From Hirsutella rhossiliensis (lineage: Eukaryota; Ascomycota; Sordariomycetes; Hypocreales; Ophiocordycipitaceae), in NCBI RefSeq assembly GCF_020360975.1, contig NW_025408667.1, forward strand, positions 3,534,001 through 3,598,000: a stretch of DNA of 64,000 nt, read 5' to 3'. The translations under genes and the position numbers were made by a program. This document shows, one piece after another, positions 10,773 through 23,967 of this stretch. The first letter of the stretch is position 1. The number at the start of each line of letters is the position of its first letter. The notes under the pieces are model-generated. The model saw only the letters and a program-made list of their open reading frames with translations. It did no database searches and was not told the DNA's origin.

Positions 10773-10868
10773 TAATGAATCCCGTCTCTTCCTCCAGAGC
10801 TGCCCTGCAGCCTTGATACAATCGCCTTCCGAGGTCCAGCATGATGGCGTACAGGAAAACGATTCCAC

Positions 10869-12839
10869 TTATCGGTCCAAATATGAGGATCGGAAGAAGC
10901 GAAACTGCGAAATGGCCTGTATCTGTAAGCGAGTGTCCTCGTGTATTTGGAAGGGCAGTTTCTCACCAAAGAACAGAGGTCGCCGGGTGATTGTTTGCCA
11001 GAATTCTGCCGAAGCAAGCAGCTCTTGCGCTCCATGCCATTCCCAAGGACCCTGCAGCCGAAACTTGGTGTTGAAGTGTGCTCCCAATGCCCAGATGATG
11101 AGGAGACGCCCCGAGTTGAGGTTGAAAGAAAGGAGTCGGAGCATGTCCGTGAGGCCTGGGGCCGAGTCCATGTCCATTGCTAGTTGATAGGCATAGCTTT
11201 CGTGGTCGACGCCATAATTGATCCTGGCACCTGGGAGAGGGTGGAGGCGGTAATGCATTTCATCTTCAGGGACGAGAGCCCGTGGTATCTTGTGCCGCGC
11301 GAGCAGATTGACTGTCCACAGCTGGGCCTGCATCTCAGCCAAGGGAGGGATAGCACCAAGTGATGGCCTCAGGAAGCCAATGAAGCCAATTGTAGGTTCG
11401 TCGCGTTTCCATATGCCGCGGACGTTGGCTTCGCTCGGTACCGGATACGCTTGGCCACCTCCCTTCTGACGGGTATTGAAGAAAGGAAATGACTGCTTGT
11501 AGCCGGTGCAGAGGACGATGATGTCGGGTTTGATGATTTCCTTCTTTATGCGTTCAGATTCTGGGCGTCCAGTATCTTTGAAGTGGGCTATCCCGTTGGG
11601 CCTTATTCTCTCCGGCCACGGTGCCAAGTCAACCCGTTTTCCTTGAGTATCCGGAACAGGTTTTTGTACAAATGCTGATCTCAAGGCGAATAGCCATAGG
11701 CGCCAGCTAGGAATTTTCGGCCGATATGGTAGGCTTATATAGGGGCATATCTTGTCCGACTTGTTGAAGAAGACTTTTGATGTTAGCCGCGACTGGATCG
11801 AGACGTGAACAGGTGGCATGTGGCACTTACTCCTGGACGGATGATGACGTTCAGGGCTGATTGCGCCGACCCACTGATCCATTCCGGTGGTGGTGCCAGA
11901 AGACAGCCACAGCAGGGTTTTGATGTAATAATGGTAGTACTCCCACAGCAGCATTGAGTTGCGGAGAATCGGATGGACATAGGTAGTGTCGAAGAGGTTT
12001 GCGCGGCTCACGTCGATGGGTATGCCCGGCTCTTTGCAGTCCGGCTTCCTACCGAGGATAGGGAGCAGAATAGGCCCAGGGTTCCTCTGGAAGAACTCAA
12101 TTCAGTTCCTGGCTTCTGGCCAATCGGGCAAAGACATACCTTGGGAGCCATGTGGAAGCCGTCTCTGTGACACATGACGACGCGCCTCGTCGGCGCTGTG
12201 ACAGCCAAGTATGCCACGTCTGCAGCGGTCTCGCCACTGCCGATGACCATGACAGTCTTGTCAAATCCAAACTGCTTTCGCCGCTTGAACCTGGAAGAAT
12301 GAATGACCAGGGGAACATTCTCGATACCATCAATATGCGGTATATTCGGTTCTACGTGCAAGCCCGAGCATACCGCAACGGCATCACATTGCCACCGGAG
12401 CGGTGTTTGGCTGCCGTTTGGCGCGTATGTAATGACATGGCCACCCCAAGACTGTCGTTCTACCGCCAATACTCGTGTCCGGAGCATGATGTGGGGCCAT
12501 AACTTGAAGTGTGTGCAGTAGTCTTGCAGGTACTGGACGTATCGTTCTGGGCTGAGGAAGTCTTCAGGCCCATCGTGTCTAAAGTCCGAGAAGGTGGTGA
12601 GCTGCTTCGAGGAGACAAGCTGATGCCATTGTCAGATGAGTTGGATCACAGCCGCCACTCAAGCCAGAACTCACCTCGGCCTCTTCATACACCCTTGCGG
12701 CGAAGGCGCCCCCAATCTGAGGCTGGTACTCAAAGAGCCAAACCTCGATGGGCTCGCATTGTAGGCTTTGATGCGCCGCAACGAGGTACTTCAAAGTCAC
12801 GATGCCAGAGGGGCCTCCTCCGATCACTGCAACTCTCAT
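10869..12839 (-). CDS. flavin-containing monooxygenase (FMO-like), 4 exons, 601 aa
   Basis: Predicted to oxidise a nucleophilic N, S or carbon substrate using FAD, NADPH and O2; the substrate is unknown. Exons: 12839-12675, 12619-12140, 12086-11831, 11773-10869. The introns of 55, 53 and 57 nt have GT..AG ends and CTGAC, CTGAAT and CTAAC branch sites, and the phases join exactly. The FAD site GGGPSG is at residues 7-12, ELVSSKQLTTF follows the first splice, the NADPH site GSGETA is at 182-187, and VLCTGYKQSFPFF lies in the C-terminal half. The start at 12839 puts the Rossmann glycines at the extreme N-terminus, as usual; an in-frame ATG at 12896 would add 19 residues. The stop TAA is 95 bp from a transposon, which may affect its 3' UTR. 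It looks intact and resembles fungal dimethylaniline-monooxygenase-like proteins. Confidence 0.88.
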
Positions 12840-12896
12840 CTCGGAGGCTTGCTCGAAGGCGTTCTCGAAGGCTTCTCTCGACACTGTCAGGCGCAC

Positions 12897-15800
12897 CGAT
12901 GGGGAGCTTTACCTGAATGGATCATTCGAGAGGTGGAGCAAGTCTTAAATGCCTTGGAGAGGCCGGCATCTTTGAGGAAGGCAAAATTCACTGGGACCGG
13001 CAATACGAAACCGGACAGATGGACGCAACAGGGCTAGCCTCGAATGCATCCGCCTTATTATCGAAAGGGGGCAGACATCAGTCACCACAGACAACAAAGA
13101 CACGTGGGCATGGATACTCCAACTGGGGCTTCAACGTCCAACGTGAAGCCATGTCCATGCGGCGTCTTGTAAGCCGTATTGTTGGACAGAGAACAATACG
13201 CGATATTCGGCAGAGGGGTGGCGAGAGGGTCACGGCTTCGGGCTAGAACTACCCCACAAGGAGATACTGGTACCGAAGAGTGGGAACGCTGGATGGGGCA
13301 TCCGCTAGCTCAGTCCTCAGCATCGCCCTACCATGATCTCAGCATCAAATCTCAAGTTACAGCCTCAACGATCCCGCACGTGGCGGCTGGACGGACGGGC
13401 TGACCGAGAAGGACGGTGCGTGGAAATTGGCTGCTTAGAAAGGTTGGCGAAACGTACGAGCATTACGAGCCGATATTACGAGCAATGTAAGCTGTGGTAA
13501 ATAATTTTCCTCAGGGTGAATCTGGACAGCTGGTAAAATGCTAGATGATTAGGTTCATGTACATCCCCGATCGTTTTGTTGGCTCGAGGCCCGGGGGAAA
13601 CGAGTCCACGACGATCGATGGTCCAAGCTCCTATTGAAGAAGGTCGACAATGGTTGGAAGTGTTGGACCTGCAACTGCTCAGCTGCTGTATCAAGGCCAG
13701 GCAATAAAGTGGTTCTCTTCGATATCCGTGGTTATGACCACACGTGCGCGGACTAGGCCTGTTCCGAGCAACGGCATGGCCGAGGAACAGAAAATAATGT
13801 TTGAAGACGATCCGGAAAGGTCTGAGAAGGCAACTATAGCTAACAGAGATTTCTCAGTATGCTCTTACATTCCAAGCTAATATTGTTAGCTCTGTGTGCA
13901 GTACGCGAATGTTTGGAGCCAAGAATCCACGGTGGCAGCGAACGTTGGATACCACGAAAGCCTGGAGCAAAGTCGCTGTTTTCATTCTTCTGCAATGTAT
14001 CACCGTTGATGGCATCAGGACGTTGAAGTATATCGAAAACTACCCGTGGTCGTCGCTGTATTGATGAGCCACGGCGAATCCGAGCCTCGCCGAGACTGAT
14101 CCGTCGCAGTGAGCTCAGCTTTCGGCTTCATGAATTGTGTTTTTAGTTCCATCGCCTCGCTATCGACTCAAATTTGATGTGGATGGCAACCGAGTTTGCG
14201 CCTTGCAACCGGCGGATCCAAACTTACCCCTGAAAGCTCAAGAAGTGCTTCGTACTTGGTGTGTAGAAATTCATTCTTCGCCTCAAGTCTGAAATTGATC
14301 TGCAAACACCGCGTTCCTGCATTACGCAGATGCAGTAGCATGGAGTTTCAGTATGAGCTGGCGATGTATCACTTTTCTCTGTAACATCGATGCTATTGCA
14401 GTTGGGCCGAGAATGATAAATATCCATGGTCGAGAGATCCGTTGCATTACCCCCTTTATCCACGGGCAGGGCCACGGTCAGCTTTGCCAGGGCCACGGTC
14501 AGCCTTACTACTGCCCGCCTAATTCCTTCCTTTTCAAGTACCGAGAAGACTAGGGGGGTCCAATGGCAATTGCTGGAGATGTATCCAACTCGCCACCTCG
14601 ATCATATCTGCCCGTTGAAGGCTTCAACTTTCAAAAGAAGACGCAGATTAGCAGTTGTAGCTTTAGTTGATACAATTGAGTACCAGCTAAACCGTTTCTA
14701 GACGACCTTCAGTGGCTCTCTAAGTCGGAACTCCGGTCGATAAGTATATTCACTTTAACGAATCAATTTCTCTTTAGTTCAACGACATACGCACCACAGC
14801 TTTGAGAAACGATATATGAGTAAATGAAGAGATGAGGTGCTGTCTTGAAATACTTACATGATGAACTAAATGACCGATGGACTACCCAGGCAATACCTAC
14901 TTGAAGACACCTTAAACTTGGCAAAGCAAACTCAGCCTTCACTCGCCGCGTGTGGTACCTAAATCACTGCCGGTAGGCACAGAATTCATTTCGCACGAAC
15001 CATGAGGTTGTTGCAGCGTTCCGCCTCTGCCACTCAAGCGTGGTTTAAGCGATTGAAATTTCCGACAGCGACGCGCATGAAGACGCCCGACTCGATAACG
15101 CCGTAGAGGTCCTAGGGGTTGATGCGAGCTATATGAGAAAGACACTAAACATGAAAGCCATCCAGTTGCATTTAGTAAAAAGCAATTGCGGAGGCTGAGC
15201 CCTCGCATGGAGCGTTCAACGGCCAACATTGAACGGAAGGAGTCGATTGAGTCCGCAGCCTGCAGGGCTACTTACAATAGCTGCGAACAAAGCTCGTCAA
15301 TCGATGTGCGTGCCACGTACATGCATCGTGGGATAGCCAACAGATGGCGCGAGCAACGGAAGCACGGGCCAGAATCAGCGACCATTCAACCTCGTATAAC
15401 ATCATTTGCCGACATCCTGTTTGCCACCCCTACACACCTGGGCTTAAAGCTCAACTGCGAGCTTCAAATAAGGGGCTCTCGTGATTTCCGGCATAGTTAC
15501 TATCAGGGAGATGAAGGTTAATAATATGCGCTGATGATGCCCCTAATGGGGGAGCCCCTATTTTGCCAGTTGTAGCGGTATTTTACCAGCTTGACAGTTA
15601 CTTTAATTATACATCTTAAGCTTAGGGATGGGGGTAAATCAAGCTCGTTTAATGAGTGGACTCGAAACGATACGCGGCGGCCTCGTGAAGCAGACTGAGA
15701 ATTTTATCGATATAGCTTCCGATGCATATTGATACTAGGAAGACATGATTCATACTCAGGCGAGACCCGCTGATGCGGTCCAAAGGGACTAGACCGTGTC

Positions 15801-16325
15801 GATCCGGAGCATGTCCTGTATTACCAGAAGGATTATCCGCGGAAAACTTGCCTTCAATGATTCGATGGCTCTCGAGCGTAGTAGAATTGTTCAAGACCGT
15901 GGAAGAGGTGGGAAGACGACAATGGTAGTGAACCCGGCCTGAGCGCGGCGAATCGCACGTGTAGCGATCAACAAAATCTCACCAGATCCACCTCGAGTAC
16001 TGATCCAGCAGATTGGACCCTCACCATGACTTTGCCGAGGGGCAGCCATTTCCAGGATCTGGACAAGAGCATCGTTGAAGTTGCAGGTTGGACGGAGTGG
16101 GCCCGACGGTTGACGCGACGTGGCAGTGGATCACGGTCACGTGCTGATGACATTGCGCTGACTAAGGCCAGCGAGGCTACCTTGATTAACGGCAGGCTGC
16201 CCGTCCGATGCTTTTGCTTCCCGCGACGCACCCGCTGCAGTCTTTGCTACACCAACACTCGACAATGGGAGTTATCTCCTCATCGCTTCTTTGAAGGGAC
16301 GCGGATATCTAAAGCCATCGCAGCC
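12897..16325. other. gene-poor region upstream of the FMO and of the splicing-factor gene
   Basis: Only short, unconvincing frames occur on either strand. The stretch holds the third copy of the dispersed repeat (15517-15598) and a short near-tandem duplication of a CAGGGCCACGGTCAGC unit at about 14464-14506. It probably includes the 5' regions of the FMO (minus) and the G-patch gene (plus), which are divergently transcribed. Confidence 0.55.
15517..15598 (+). repeat. diverged third copy of the 8088/8459 repeat
   Basis: The last 27 bp (15572-15598, GTAGCGGTATTTTACC...GACAGT) are identical to 8459-8555 copy DNA. The preceding part (AATAATATGCG... then GGGGGAGCCCCTATTTTGCC) aligns with many substitutions, so this is an older member of the same family. 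Confidence 0.75.
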
Positions 16326-16697
16326 ATGGACCGCTTTGCAGGCCATACATTCGACCCCTCCCGTCTCACCAAAGCTTCCGCCGCAGACTACTCCTCGAGC
16401 TCCGAAGACAACGATGACGACTACGTCTTGCCGGGAGTTGATGTCGCCGACGATGAGTTTAGGGACTACAACCCTCGAAAACGACGCCGAGTCGGAGGGA
16501 ACAGCAAGGAAAAGGCCGCTCTGGGCATTTTTGGCTCCGACAGCGACGAGGATCGACCTGGCCAGAGATGGAAAAGCAAGACGCTGAGAAGCAAGGGCAT
16601 GAGCTTCGTCTCAACAGCCGTGCAGGGTGGCGAAAATGACAGTGAAGAAGACTCTCAAGAAGACGAGCCTGTCCATGGCGACGGAGTTGCTGGCTCA

Positions 16698-16735
<38 letters not shown>

Positions 16736-18704
16736 AGATGACAATGCCGGCGTGGGCCTGGGATTTGGCCGGACGGCGCGGGGTCCAGATTGGGACAAGG
16801 CAGGAGAACCGCAGTTTCAAAAAGCATCCGATTCCAAGCCGTCTCTCGCTACGGTCAAGACCACCTTTGATGGGAAGAGCGTCCTCGGCCGCGGGTTCGT
16901 ACCTTCGTCGGCCAATGTGCCCGTGTTGAATGAATCAGAGGCCGACAGCACTCCGCCGCCTCGGAACAAGCCCCAACCGAGCGCCTTTGGGCGCAAAGGA
17001 AAGGTCAACGCCAAGTCGTTCGGTGCTCGAATGATGGCCAAGATGGGCTACGTTGAGGGCACGGGTTTGGGCAAGGAAGGGCAAGGCAGAAACGTCATTA
17101 TCGAGGCGAACTTGCGGCCCCAAGGCATCGGCTTGGGCGCCGTGAAAGAAAAGACGGCCCAGGAACGAGAGGAGGAAAAAAGACAAGCTCGATTGCGCGG
17201 CGAAAATGTCGTTGATTCTGACGAGGAAGAAAAGAAGCGGCGAAGGAAGGCCAAAAAGAAATCTCTTGGGATCGCAGGCGAGAGCGCCACCAGCACGCCG
17301 CGGAGACGCAAGCCCAAATACATAACAGCGGAGGAGCTCAAGGCCGCGGCGCCAGGCCTACACATCCCAGACGCCTTCACGCCGATCCTGGACATGACTG
17401 GTCCGGGGGGGAGGTTACTCACCTCGACGAGCGGTGTAATGACACCTAAATCTGGCGTGCCCGAGTCGAGTGAGGTAGTGGAAGCCAGGAAGCTCGTGAA
17501 ACGGGCACAGGCAGATTTACTGGCTTTCTCGGAAGAATGGAAGAGCCTAGAGGAACGGAAATCTTGGCTGAATCTGGAACTCAAGGAGCGAGAGCTGGAG
17601 ATGGAAGATCTCCGATCAGATTTCAAGCGGTTACAAAGCTTCTCGACTCTGGTCACTGATGAACTCATGGGAGCCTCGGATTGGCATCAAATCATGGCAT
17701 GCCTTCGAAAGGCCGTTGATCTTGGCTCCATCAACTCAGAGACGGCTGATATCGCCGTTGCGGCAATCCACCCCTTATTGAAAGCATCCGACTGGGATCC
17801 ACTGAGAGAGCCCGCTCGCTTCGCTGCAGAGCTAAAGCAGGTGTCGATATTATTCAAGGGCTCGAGCCTAGGACATGGTGGCCAACCTGTCCACAAATGG
17901 GACTCTGCAACAGCACAGCTCCAGGGAATCTATCGACCACACCATAAAGCGACCACCCCTTACGAAAGTATGATGTACAAGGTCTGGTTGCCCCAAGTGT
18001 TGGCTGCCATTCGGGACTGGGATGCCCTCACGCCTGCGCCCATGCTCAGCGTCCTCGAGAACTGGAGCGATCTTTTGCCTCCTTTTGTGCGTGCACAAGT
18101 TCTGGACAATATTGCGCGCAAGCTCGAGACTGCCGTGTCAGACTGGAACCCGAGGAAAAAGCGGCAAAGCCACCACTTACCACACACCTGGTTGTTCCCT
18201 TGGCTGCCGTTTTTGCCTGCATACCACCTGGACACCAAAGGCACCGGCCTCGTGGCTGACGTCAAGAGGAAGTATCGGCAGCTGATCGATGTCTGGGAGT
18301 TTGAGCGGGGGGTTGTACCGGGGCTTGAGCAGTGGCAAGATGTCTTGGGCGACGAATGGAATCCTCTGATCATGGCCCACGTGCTGCCGTCGATGGGCAG
18401 GTACCTACGAACAAACTTCCGCGTGGACCCTGCAGATCAGGAGCCATATCTGCCCGTCCTGACAGGGATTTTGAAGTGGGAGCGAATGCTCGGCGGTGCG
18501 ATGATGGCTGAAATGCTTGTGCAGAACGTGTTTCCCATGTGGAACGCGAAACTACAGGAGTGGCTCGCACTGGAGGATGCAGACCTTGGCGAGGTGGCCG
18601 AGTGGTATAGCTGGTGGAGAGGTATGCTGCTGAAGGACATGGCAGAGACGAAGAGTGTCGGCGGCGAGTTGGACAAGGGTTTACACGTGATGAACTTGGT
18701 ATGA
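16326..18704 (+). CDS. G-patch spliceosome disassembly factor, TFIP11/Ntr1 (Spp382) family, 792 aa, no intron
   Basis: Family members recruit and activate the DEAH helicase Prp43 to take apart the post-splicing intron-lariat spliceosome in the nucleus. I chose the ATG at 16326 (GCCATGG context), which gives MDRFAGHTFDP; an upstream in-frame ATG at 16026 would add 100 residues with no family resemblance. The N-terminal part is acidic with a run of twelve Asp near residue 120 and carries basic RKRRR clusters. The G-patch is at about residues 230-275 (FGARMMAKMGYVEGTGLGKEG, then NLRPQGIGLG). The C-terminal half is the helical GCFC region, with a Trp-rich stretch (LPQVLAAIRDWD, WLPFLPAYHLD). The length fits the fungal family. 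It is a single-copy housekeeping gene, divergent from the FMO. Confidence 0.9.
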
Positions 18705-20818
18705 CGGGGAGAAGATGCTCCGGGAGACCAGAATATCATACTCATGAATAGACTACGAATGACTACCACGTATCCGCACCACGGACCCGCCGCTGAGTGT
18801 CCCTGCCGAGTGTTTCCGAGACTGAGCGCGGGGGATGTTGTGCGTTCACACGGCTCGTGGCGAGCATGTGCCGAGAGCTTCGCAGCCTGCCCTGGCGATG
18901 GACGGGAGCCTCGGAACCCAGAGCTGGACGAGGTGAGACATTGGTCGCGTGATGGCGGCGCAGGCATATGTGTGTGCGGAGATGCCGTCGGCAGTGGGAT
19001 TCCGGTGGAGGGGCGGGATGCGGGACGGAAACGTGGCGGCCCAGGATTGTAGCACGGTAGCGACATCTTGGAAGCCGAGGCTGTTGATGGCTCCAGGACG
19101 GGTATGCGAGTTGCAGATCGGAGGGCGTCACAGCATGAGGAAGGCGAGTCGGATGAGGCCTGCGTGGGAGCACATGTCGGTGGACAAAGCACCCGCCAGG
19201 CCCCGAGGTACCTGATGCAAGATAATGGCTGCTTCACGGCCTGGCCTTTCTCGGTCCTTTCTCGGGCGGGCAAAAGTGCAATTGACGCGGAGGCAGCATT
19301 GAGAATCACATAACAACGGCTGAATCTCGAGCTTCGGAGGAGGCGGCGGCGGCAGAGCTTCCCTATATCTGCTAACCGTTGGCCATTGCCATCATCCAGT
19401 CACCACCCATCAGGTCGGCCATGAAGACAAAGATGGGCCTTTTCTTTGCCGAGCGGCCAGATTGTGAATAGTTGGGCCAAGGACGTCAGCCCTCGGACGA
19501 GCAAGGGCTCAGTCCCCCTCCTCGCGGTCGAGTCGGGGGGGGGGGGGCGGAGATACAGCGAGAGCGAAAAATAAGGTCAGAGGATAAGCTTCTGGGCAGG
19601 GGAAATGAGGTCCTTGGCTCTTTGGGAAAATATTGTTGGGCCCAGGCCCAGAGTGGGAATCAACAGGTTGTGAGTTGTGACCAACGGCGGGCCTTGCGGA
19701 TGGCTTCGCTTTTGGGCCAACGTTGTGAGTGAGTGTTTCTACTGTTGCTCTCGTAGAGTGGTGTCGAGTTACGGGATACATGGATCCGGAAAAGCATTTA
19801 TCATGGACCAACCTTTTTGAACGAGAGACGGGTGGGAGCCGTCTACGCATGCGACTCCTATCCGTCCTCACTCGCTTCATGAGAAAGGGAGAAAGTGGCA
19901 GAAGCACTGACTGCATCGGCAATGGGGGGAAAATGTGGGGGGGGGGAAGAATCTCGAAAATTTCAAGGGAGACTGCAGATGCAGAGGGTGGGTGAGCACA
20001 GCTGCACCGCCAAGAATGGAGAGCCTGTAAGTTAATCAGTGATGGCCGCATGCAATGCCAGTAATTGCTAGCGCTCCAGCCTCCGATTTGCTGCCCCTCG
20101 GCGCCGAGACAGACCCTCCTCCCGCCGGCTGACTCCCGCCATCGAGGCAACGCAGCGGCGGGAAAGTCAATCGTTGCTCTCCGCGGGCTTGCGGCTAGCG
20201 GACTTGAGCGCTAAAATCCATCCGCTTCTGTCCTTGTCACGCCAATCAATCACGCGCCGACCCTGACTAGCAGGTACATGGCCCCGAGGCACGCTCCTGG
20301 CTGCTGGACCAGGTACCTCGACAGGCTCTCCGCGCCGCCCGACAGAAGACACATCATCTACCCGAGGTACCTACGCCCACTGTAAGGCACCACTGCGCTT
20401 CCTCGACATCCACACCGAGTTTCGGGCCCCGTCGCTCATTTTCCCTCGACATCGCCATCTGCGGCAATCATGGACGACTGATCGCCTCGTCCCCTCTCTC
20501 TCCCTCAAATCATCCACCTTCTCCCCCCCCTCCACCCCTTCTTTTTCCCTTGCCGCCCTTCTCCTCCTCCCGCCTTCCTCGTGTCGCACAGGGCCAGAAG
20601 CGCACCTCATCCTCATCCTTGGCTTGCGTGGGGATTTCCCCGTCCTTTGTGCGACAAGCCGGCTCCAGTTTCGGGCACGTTTCGTTTCTGCGCATGCCCG
20701 ACCGCACCTCGATCCATCACCGCCCAGCTTTACATGATCCAGCCCATCGCCATCCCTCGACCCCGTCTCGCCCGCCGGTGCCGCTCGTCGCCCGGCGCCG
20801 TGACATAGGCCCGCCACC
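18705..20818. other. intergenic region and 5' leader of the SAPS gene
   Basis: No convincing coding frame. It includes a 13-G homopolymer (19535-19547) and, at about 20490-20585, a pyrimidine-rich (C/T) tract of the kind found in many filamentous-fungal core promoters, about 230 nt before the SAPS ATG. Confidence 0.6.
20490..20585 (+). promoter_or_regulatory. pyrimidine-rich promoter tract upstream of the SAPS gene
   Basis: A nearly uninterrupted C/T stretch on the coding strand about 230-330 nt before the start codon. CT-rich blocks near transcription starts are typical of highly expressed fungal genes; no TATA box is visible close by. The assignment rests on composition only. Confidence 0.4.
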
Positions 20819-23800
20819 ATGTTTTGGAGATTTGGCGGCTACGCCAACATCTCCACCATCGACACCATCCTCGACAAGCCCGACTTCACCCTCGAGGAGC
20901 TGCTCGACGAGAGCGACCTGATCCAGGAGCTGAAGCAGCACAATACGAAGCTCATCGAATACCTACGCGAGGATAAGATTCTCGACAAGCTCCTCGACTA
21001 TGTCGTCGCCCCCAAGCTCGAGCCCGTCGAGACCCCCGACGAATCCGCCGATGACGAAGCCAAGGGCAGAAGCCGCCTGCTGCCCTTTTCGCGCCCACGC
21101 GCCTCCTCCCGCGCTGCCGATGCCTCGGAAAACGACGACGAGGAGCAGGAGAAGAGGCGCAACCGATATGCCCTCGTCGCTTGCGAAATCCTCAGCTCCG
21201 AGACGTGGTCCATCTCCGAGGCCCTCACCGACAACCTCGACCTCATCCGCAGTTTCTGGGTCTTCCTCTCGCGACCCGCCCCCCTCGATCCTCTCCAGGC
21301 CAGCTACTTTACAAAGGTCAACGAGTCGCTCTTTGAGAAGAAGACAGAGGAAATGATGGTGCTGTTTCGAGGCCTGCCCAACATCGTGCCCGACTTGCTC
21401 AGGCACGTCGAATGCCCAATGGTCATGGACTTGCTCCTCAAGATAATTGCCTTGGATCGCGCTGAAGGCGGCCAGGGCATCGTCGAGGTTCGTGTGCCCT
21501 CTGCCGGCCTGCTCTCTTCCCGTTGCCCGTCACCCTAACAAACCATGTTGGCGGCACAGTGGCTCTACTCCAAAGACATCATCCCCATGCTCCTGTCCTG
21601 CCTCGATCCCAGCCACAGCTGGGTCGTGCAAACTGCCGCTGGCGACTTTATCAAAGCCATCATTACCATTTCCGCCAACGCTTCACAAAACGAGCAGCAG
21701 TGCATTGGCCCCAATGAGCTCACCAGGCAGCTCGTGTCCAAGCCCTGCGCCGAACAGCTCGTCGGCTACATGCTCGGCGGGGGCAACCCGCTAACTGTCG
21801 GCGTCGGCATCGTCATCGAGGTCATCCGGAAAAACAACTCCGACTACGATCCCGACGTCGGCAGCGAAGCCAACACAGTCCCGTCCAGCCGTGACCCCAT
21901 CTATCTGGGCACATTGCTGCGGCTCTTTGCGGACAATGTGCCAAACTTTATGAGCCTGATTATGGACGGCCCCTTGAAGAAGCATGGCCTAGCTTCGACC
22001 TTCGGCGAGAAGCTGGAGCCACTCGGATTCGACCGGTTCAAGACCTGCGAGCTCATGGCCGAACTCTTGCATTGCAGCAACATGGGCCTCCTCAACGAGG
22101 CCGGTTCCGAGCAGCTGATTGCGACCCGGGATGCCGAGCGGCACCGTCTGCGAATCGACGGCAGGCTCGGTCCGCAGAGGGACGAAGACCACTCCGCCGA
22201 CGACCTGACGATGCGAATACCACAGGCGGTGACTGACGAGAGTCGGCGTCTCGAGGTCACAAACGCAGATGACGACGGTTTTGAAGAGGTCGAGCCGAGC
22301 AAGGAAATGAGCGAAGATACTTCGCACGAATTCGTCAAGGCTGAAGATGACATGGCTGCGCCCCCTCCCGCATTCTTCCTCGAGAGGGACGATGATGATT
22401 TTGTCGACGAGCCGCTGAACTCGCCTCAGCTATCGTTTGATGCTGGAAAGACGGATACTCAACAAACTTTGGACGATCCCGACCTCGTGGTGGCTCCCCT
22501 GTCACCATCGAAAGTCAAGCCCGCTGGAACTGGCGAAGCCGCGGCTCCAGCCCCTCCCGAAACCGCTCCTGGTTCTCAGACTCAACAGCCGAACGATGAG
22601 CCCGTTGCCAACGAGATTACTGAAAATGACGAGCCTCAAAAAACCCCCGAGGTCGCTTCAGAGCCCCCTTCAGAGCCCGATCCCCAACCTGGGTTGGGCG
22701 GACTGGCTCCCCATGAACCAGGGGATTCCTCTGGAAACCGTGAATTGTCCCCTCATCCCGAGGACACGCCTGCGCCTCTCTTTTCAGTCTCCAACGCCGG
22801 CCAACCCGCAGCGCAGCAATCTGCAACCAACACAATAGCTGAAACGCCGTCAGAACCTCAGCGCAGCCCTACTACAAAAGAGGCTGGCATTGCACAAGAA
22901 GAGATGGTCACTGATTCACCAGCGACTGAGCGGCGGAGGGAGGCCGGCTCCACGGATCCCGTGGTGGGGGACTTTCTGAAGATGCAATTTGTGGATCATC
23001 ACGTCGTCCCTGCAATACTGGTAGGCTTCTCACTGTGTGGCGAAAGCACTGCTTGTCTCGTCAAATCTAACCGTGGCAGTCTTTCTTCTTCGCTTATCCG
23101 TGGAACAACTTCCTGCACAACGTAGTCTACGACGTTGTACAGCAAGTTTTCAACGGGCCCATGGATCGCGGATTCAACCCTACGCTGGCCGTGTCTCTCT
23201 TCGAGTCAGCAGACATCACAACGGCCATTATCAACGGACAGCAGGCCAGCGATATTTCTCAGGCCAAGGTCAAGACTCGCATGGGATACATGGGTCACCT
23301 CACCCTCATCGCCGAAGAGGTGGTCAAGTTCACCGAGCGACATCCGCCCGAGCTCCTATCGGAGATTGTGCTCGACAAGGTCATGAGTCAGGACTGGATC
23401 AATTACGTCGAGGGTGCTCTAGCCGAAACCCGCGAGAGGGATAACGCCATCCTAGGCGGCGTGCGGCCCGAGGTGGCGCTTGGGCATCGAGGAAGCATCG
23501 GCGGCAACGGACTGGCCGGCGTGGGCCTCTCCAGCCTCGGGGCTGGCTCGGGAGCCTCGTCCAACGCTCTCGCCGAAGCCGGCCTCAACGGAGGCATTGA
23601 GCTCGCCGAGAGCGGTGGCAACGGAATCGGGCCCTTTGCCATAAGCGCAGGCACTTTGATGTCGGGCTTCGGCAGCAGCAGCGACGAGGAAGACGAGGAG
23701 GGCGACGGCGACGAGGAAGACGTTAATTCCGAGGTGAGTGGTGATTTTACTGAAGTCCGGAGTACCCAATATGCCGAAGGAGCCAGCATGGCGGACGCGT

Positions 23801-23967
23801 CCATGGATGTCATTATGAGGTCGCCCGAGCCGTTCAGGGGAGGCTCTCCAGAAGGGTTTCCCCCAGATCGGGATCCTGCCAGCCCGGGCCGACCGGCGAA
23901 GTTGTCGAGTCTGCTTGGTGAAGCTTCATCCGACGAGGACGAGCCACCGCGATCGATGCTCCCCTAG
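20819..23967 (+). CDS. SAPS-domain protein (Sit4/PP6 phosphatase-associated), 3 exons, 1005 aa
   Basis: Members bind the Sit4/PP6 catalytic phosphatase and direct it in cell-cycle and TOR signalling. Exons: 20819-21487, 21560-23020, 23080-23967. Intron 1 (72 nt, GTTCGT donor, CTAAC branch) and intron 2 (59 nt, CTAAC branch) join in phase 0. The start has a strong GCCACCATG context and gives MFWRFGGYANISTID, a typical SAPS N-terminus. The SAPS repeat region spans about residues 40-480 (KLIEYLREDKILDKLLDYV; SSETWSISEAL; NPLTVGVGIVIEVIRKNNSDYD; GFDRFKTCELMAELLHCSNM). It continues past an acidic, proline-rich linker (480-700) with a second conserved part, AYPWNNFLHNVVYDVVQQ. The TAG at 23965 is followed by 54 more open codons in the same frame, so the true C-terminus is uncertain. 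Confidence 0.88.

Noticed and set aside
16026..16325. Upstream in-frame ATG of the G-patch gene (100 extra residues)
   Set aside because: The extension has no family resemblance and is Cys/Arg-rich, and the ATG at 16326 has a better context and the family-type N-terminus.
23734..23796. Candidate extra intron in SAPS exon 3 starting GTGAGT
   Set aside because: The possible acceptors give introns of 46 or 53 nt that each lead quickly to a stop, whereas reading through stays in frame with plausible protein.
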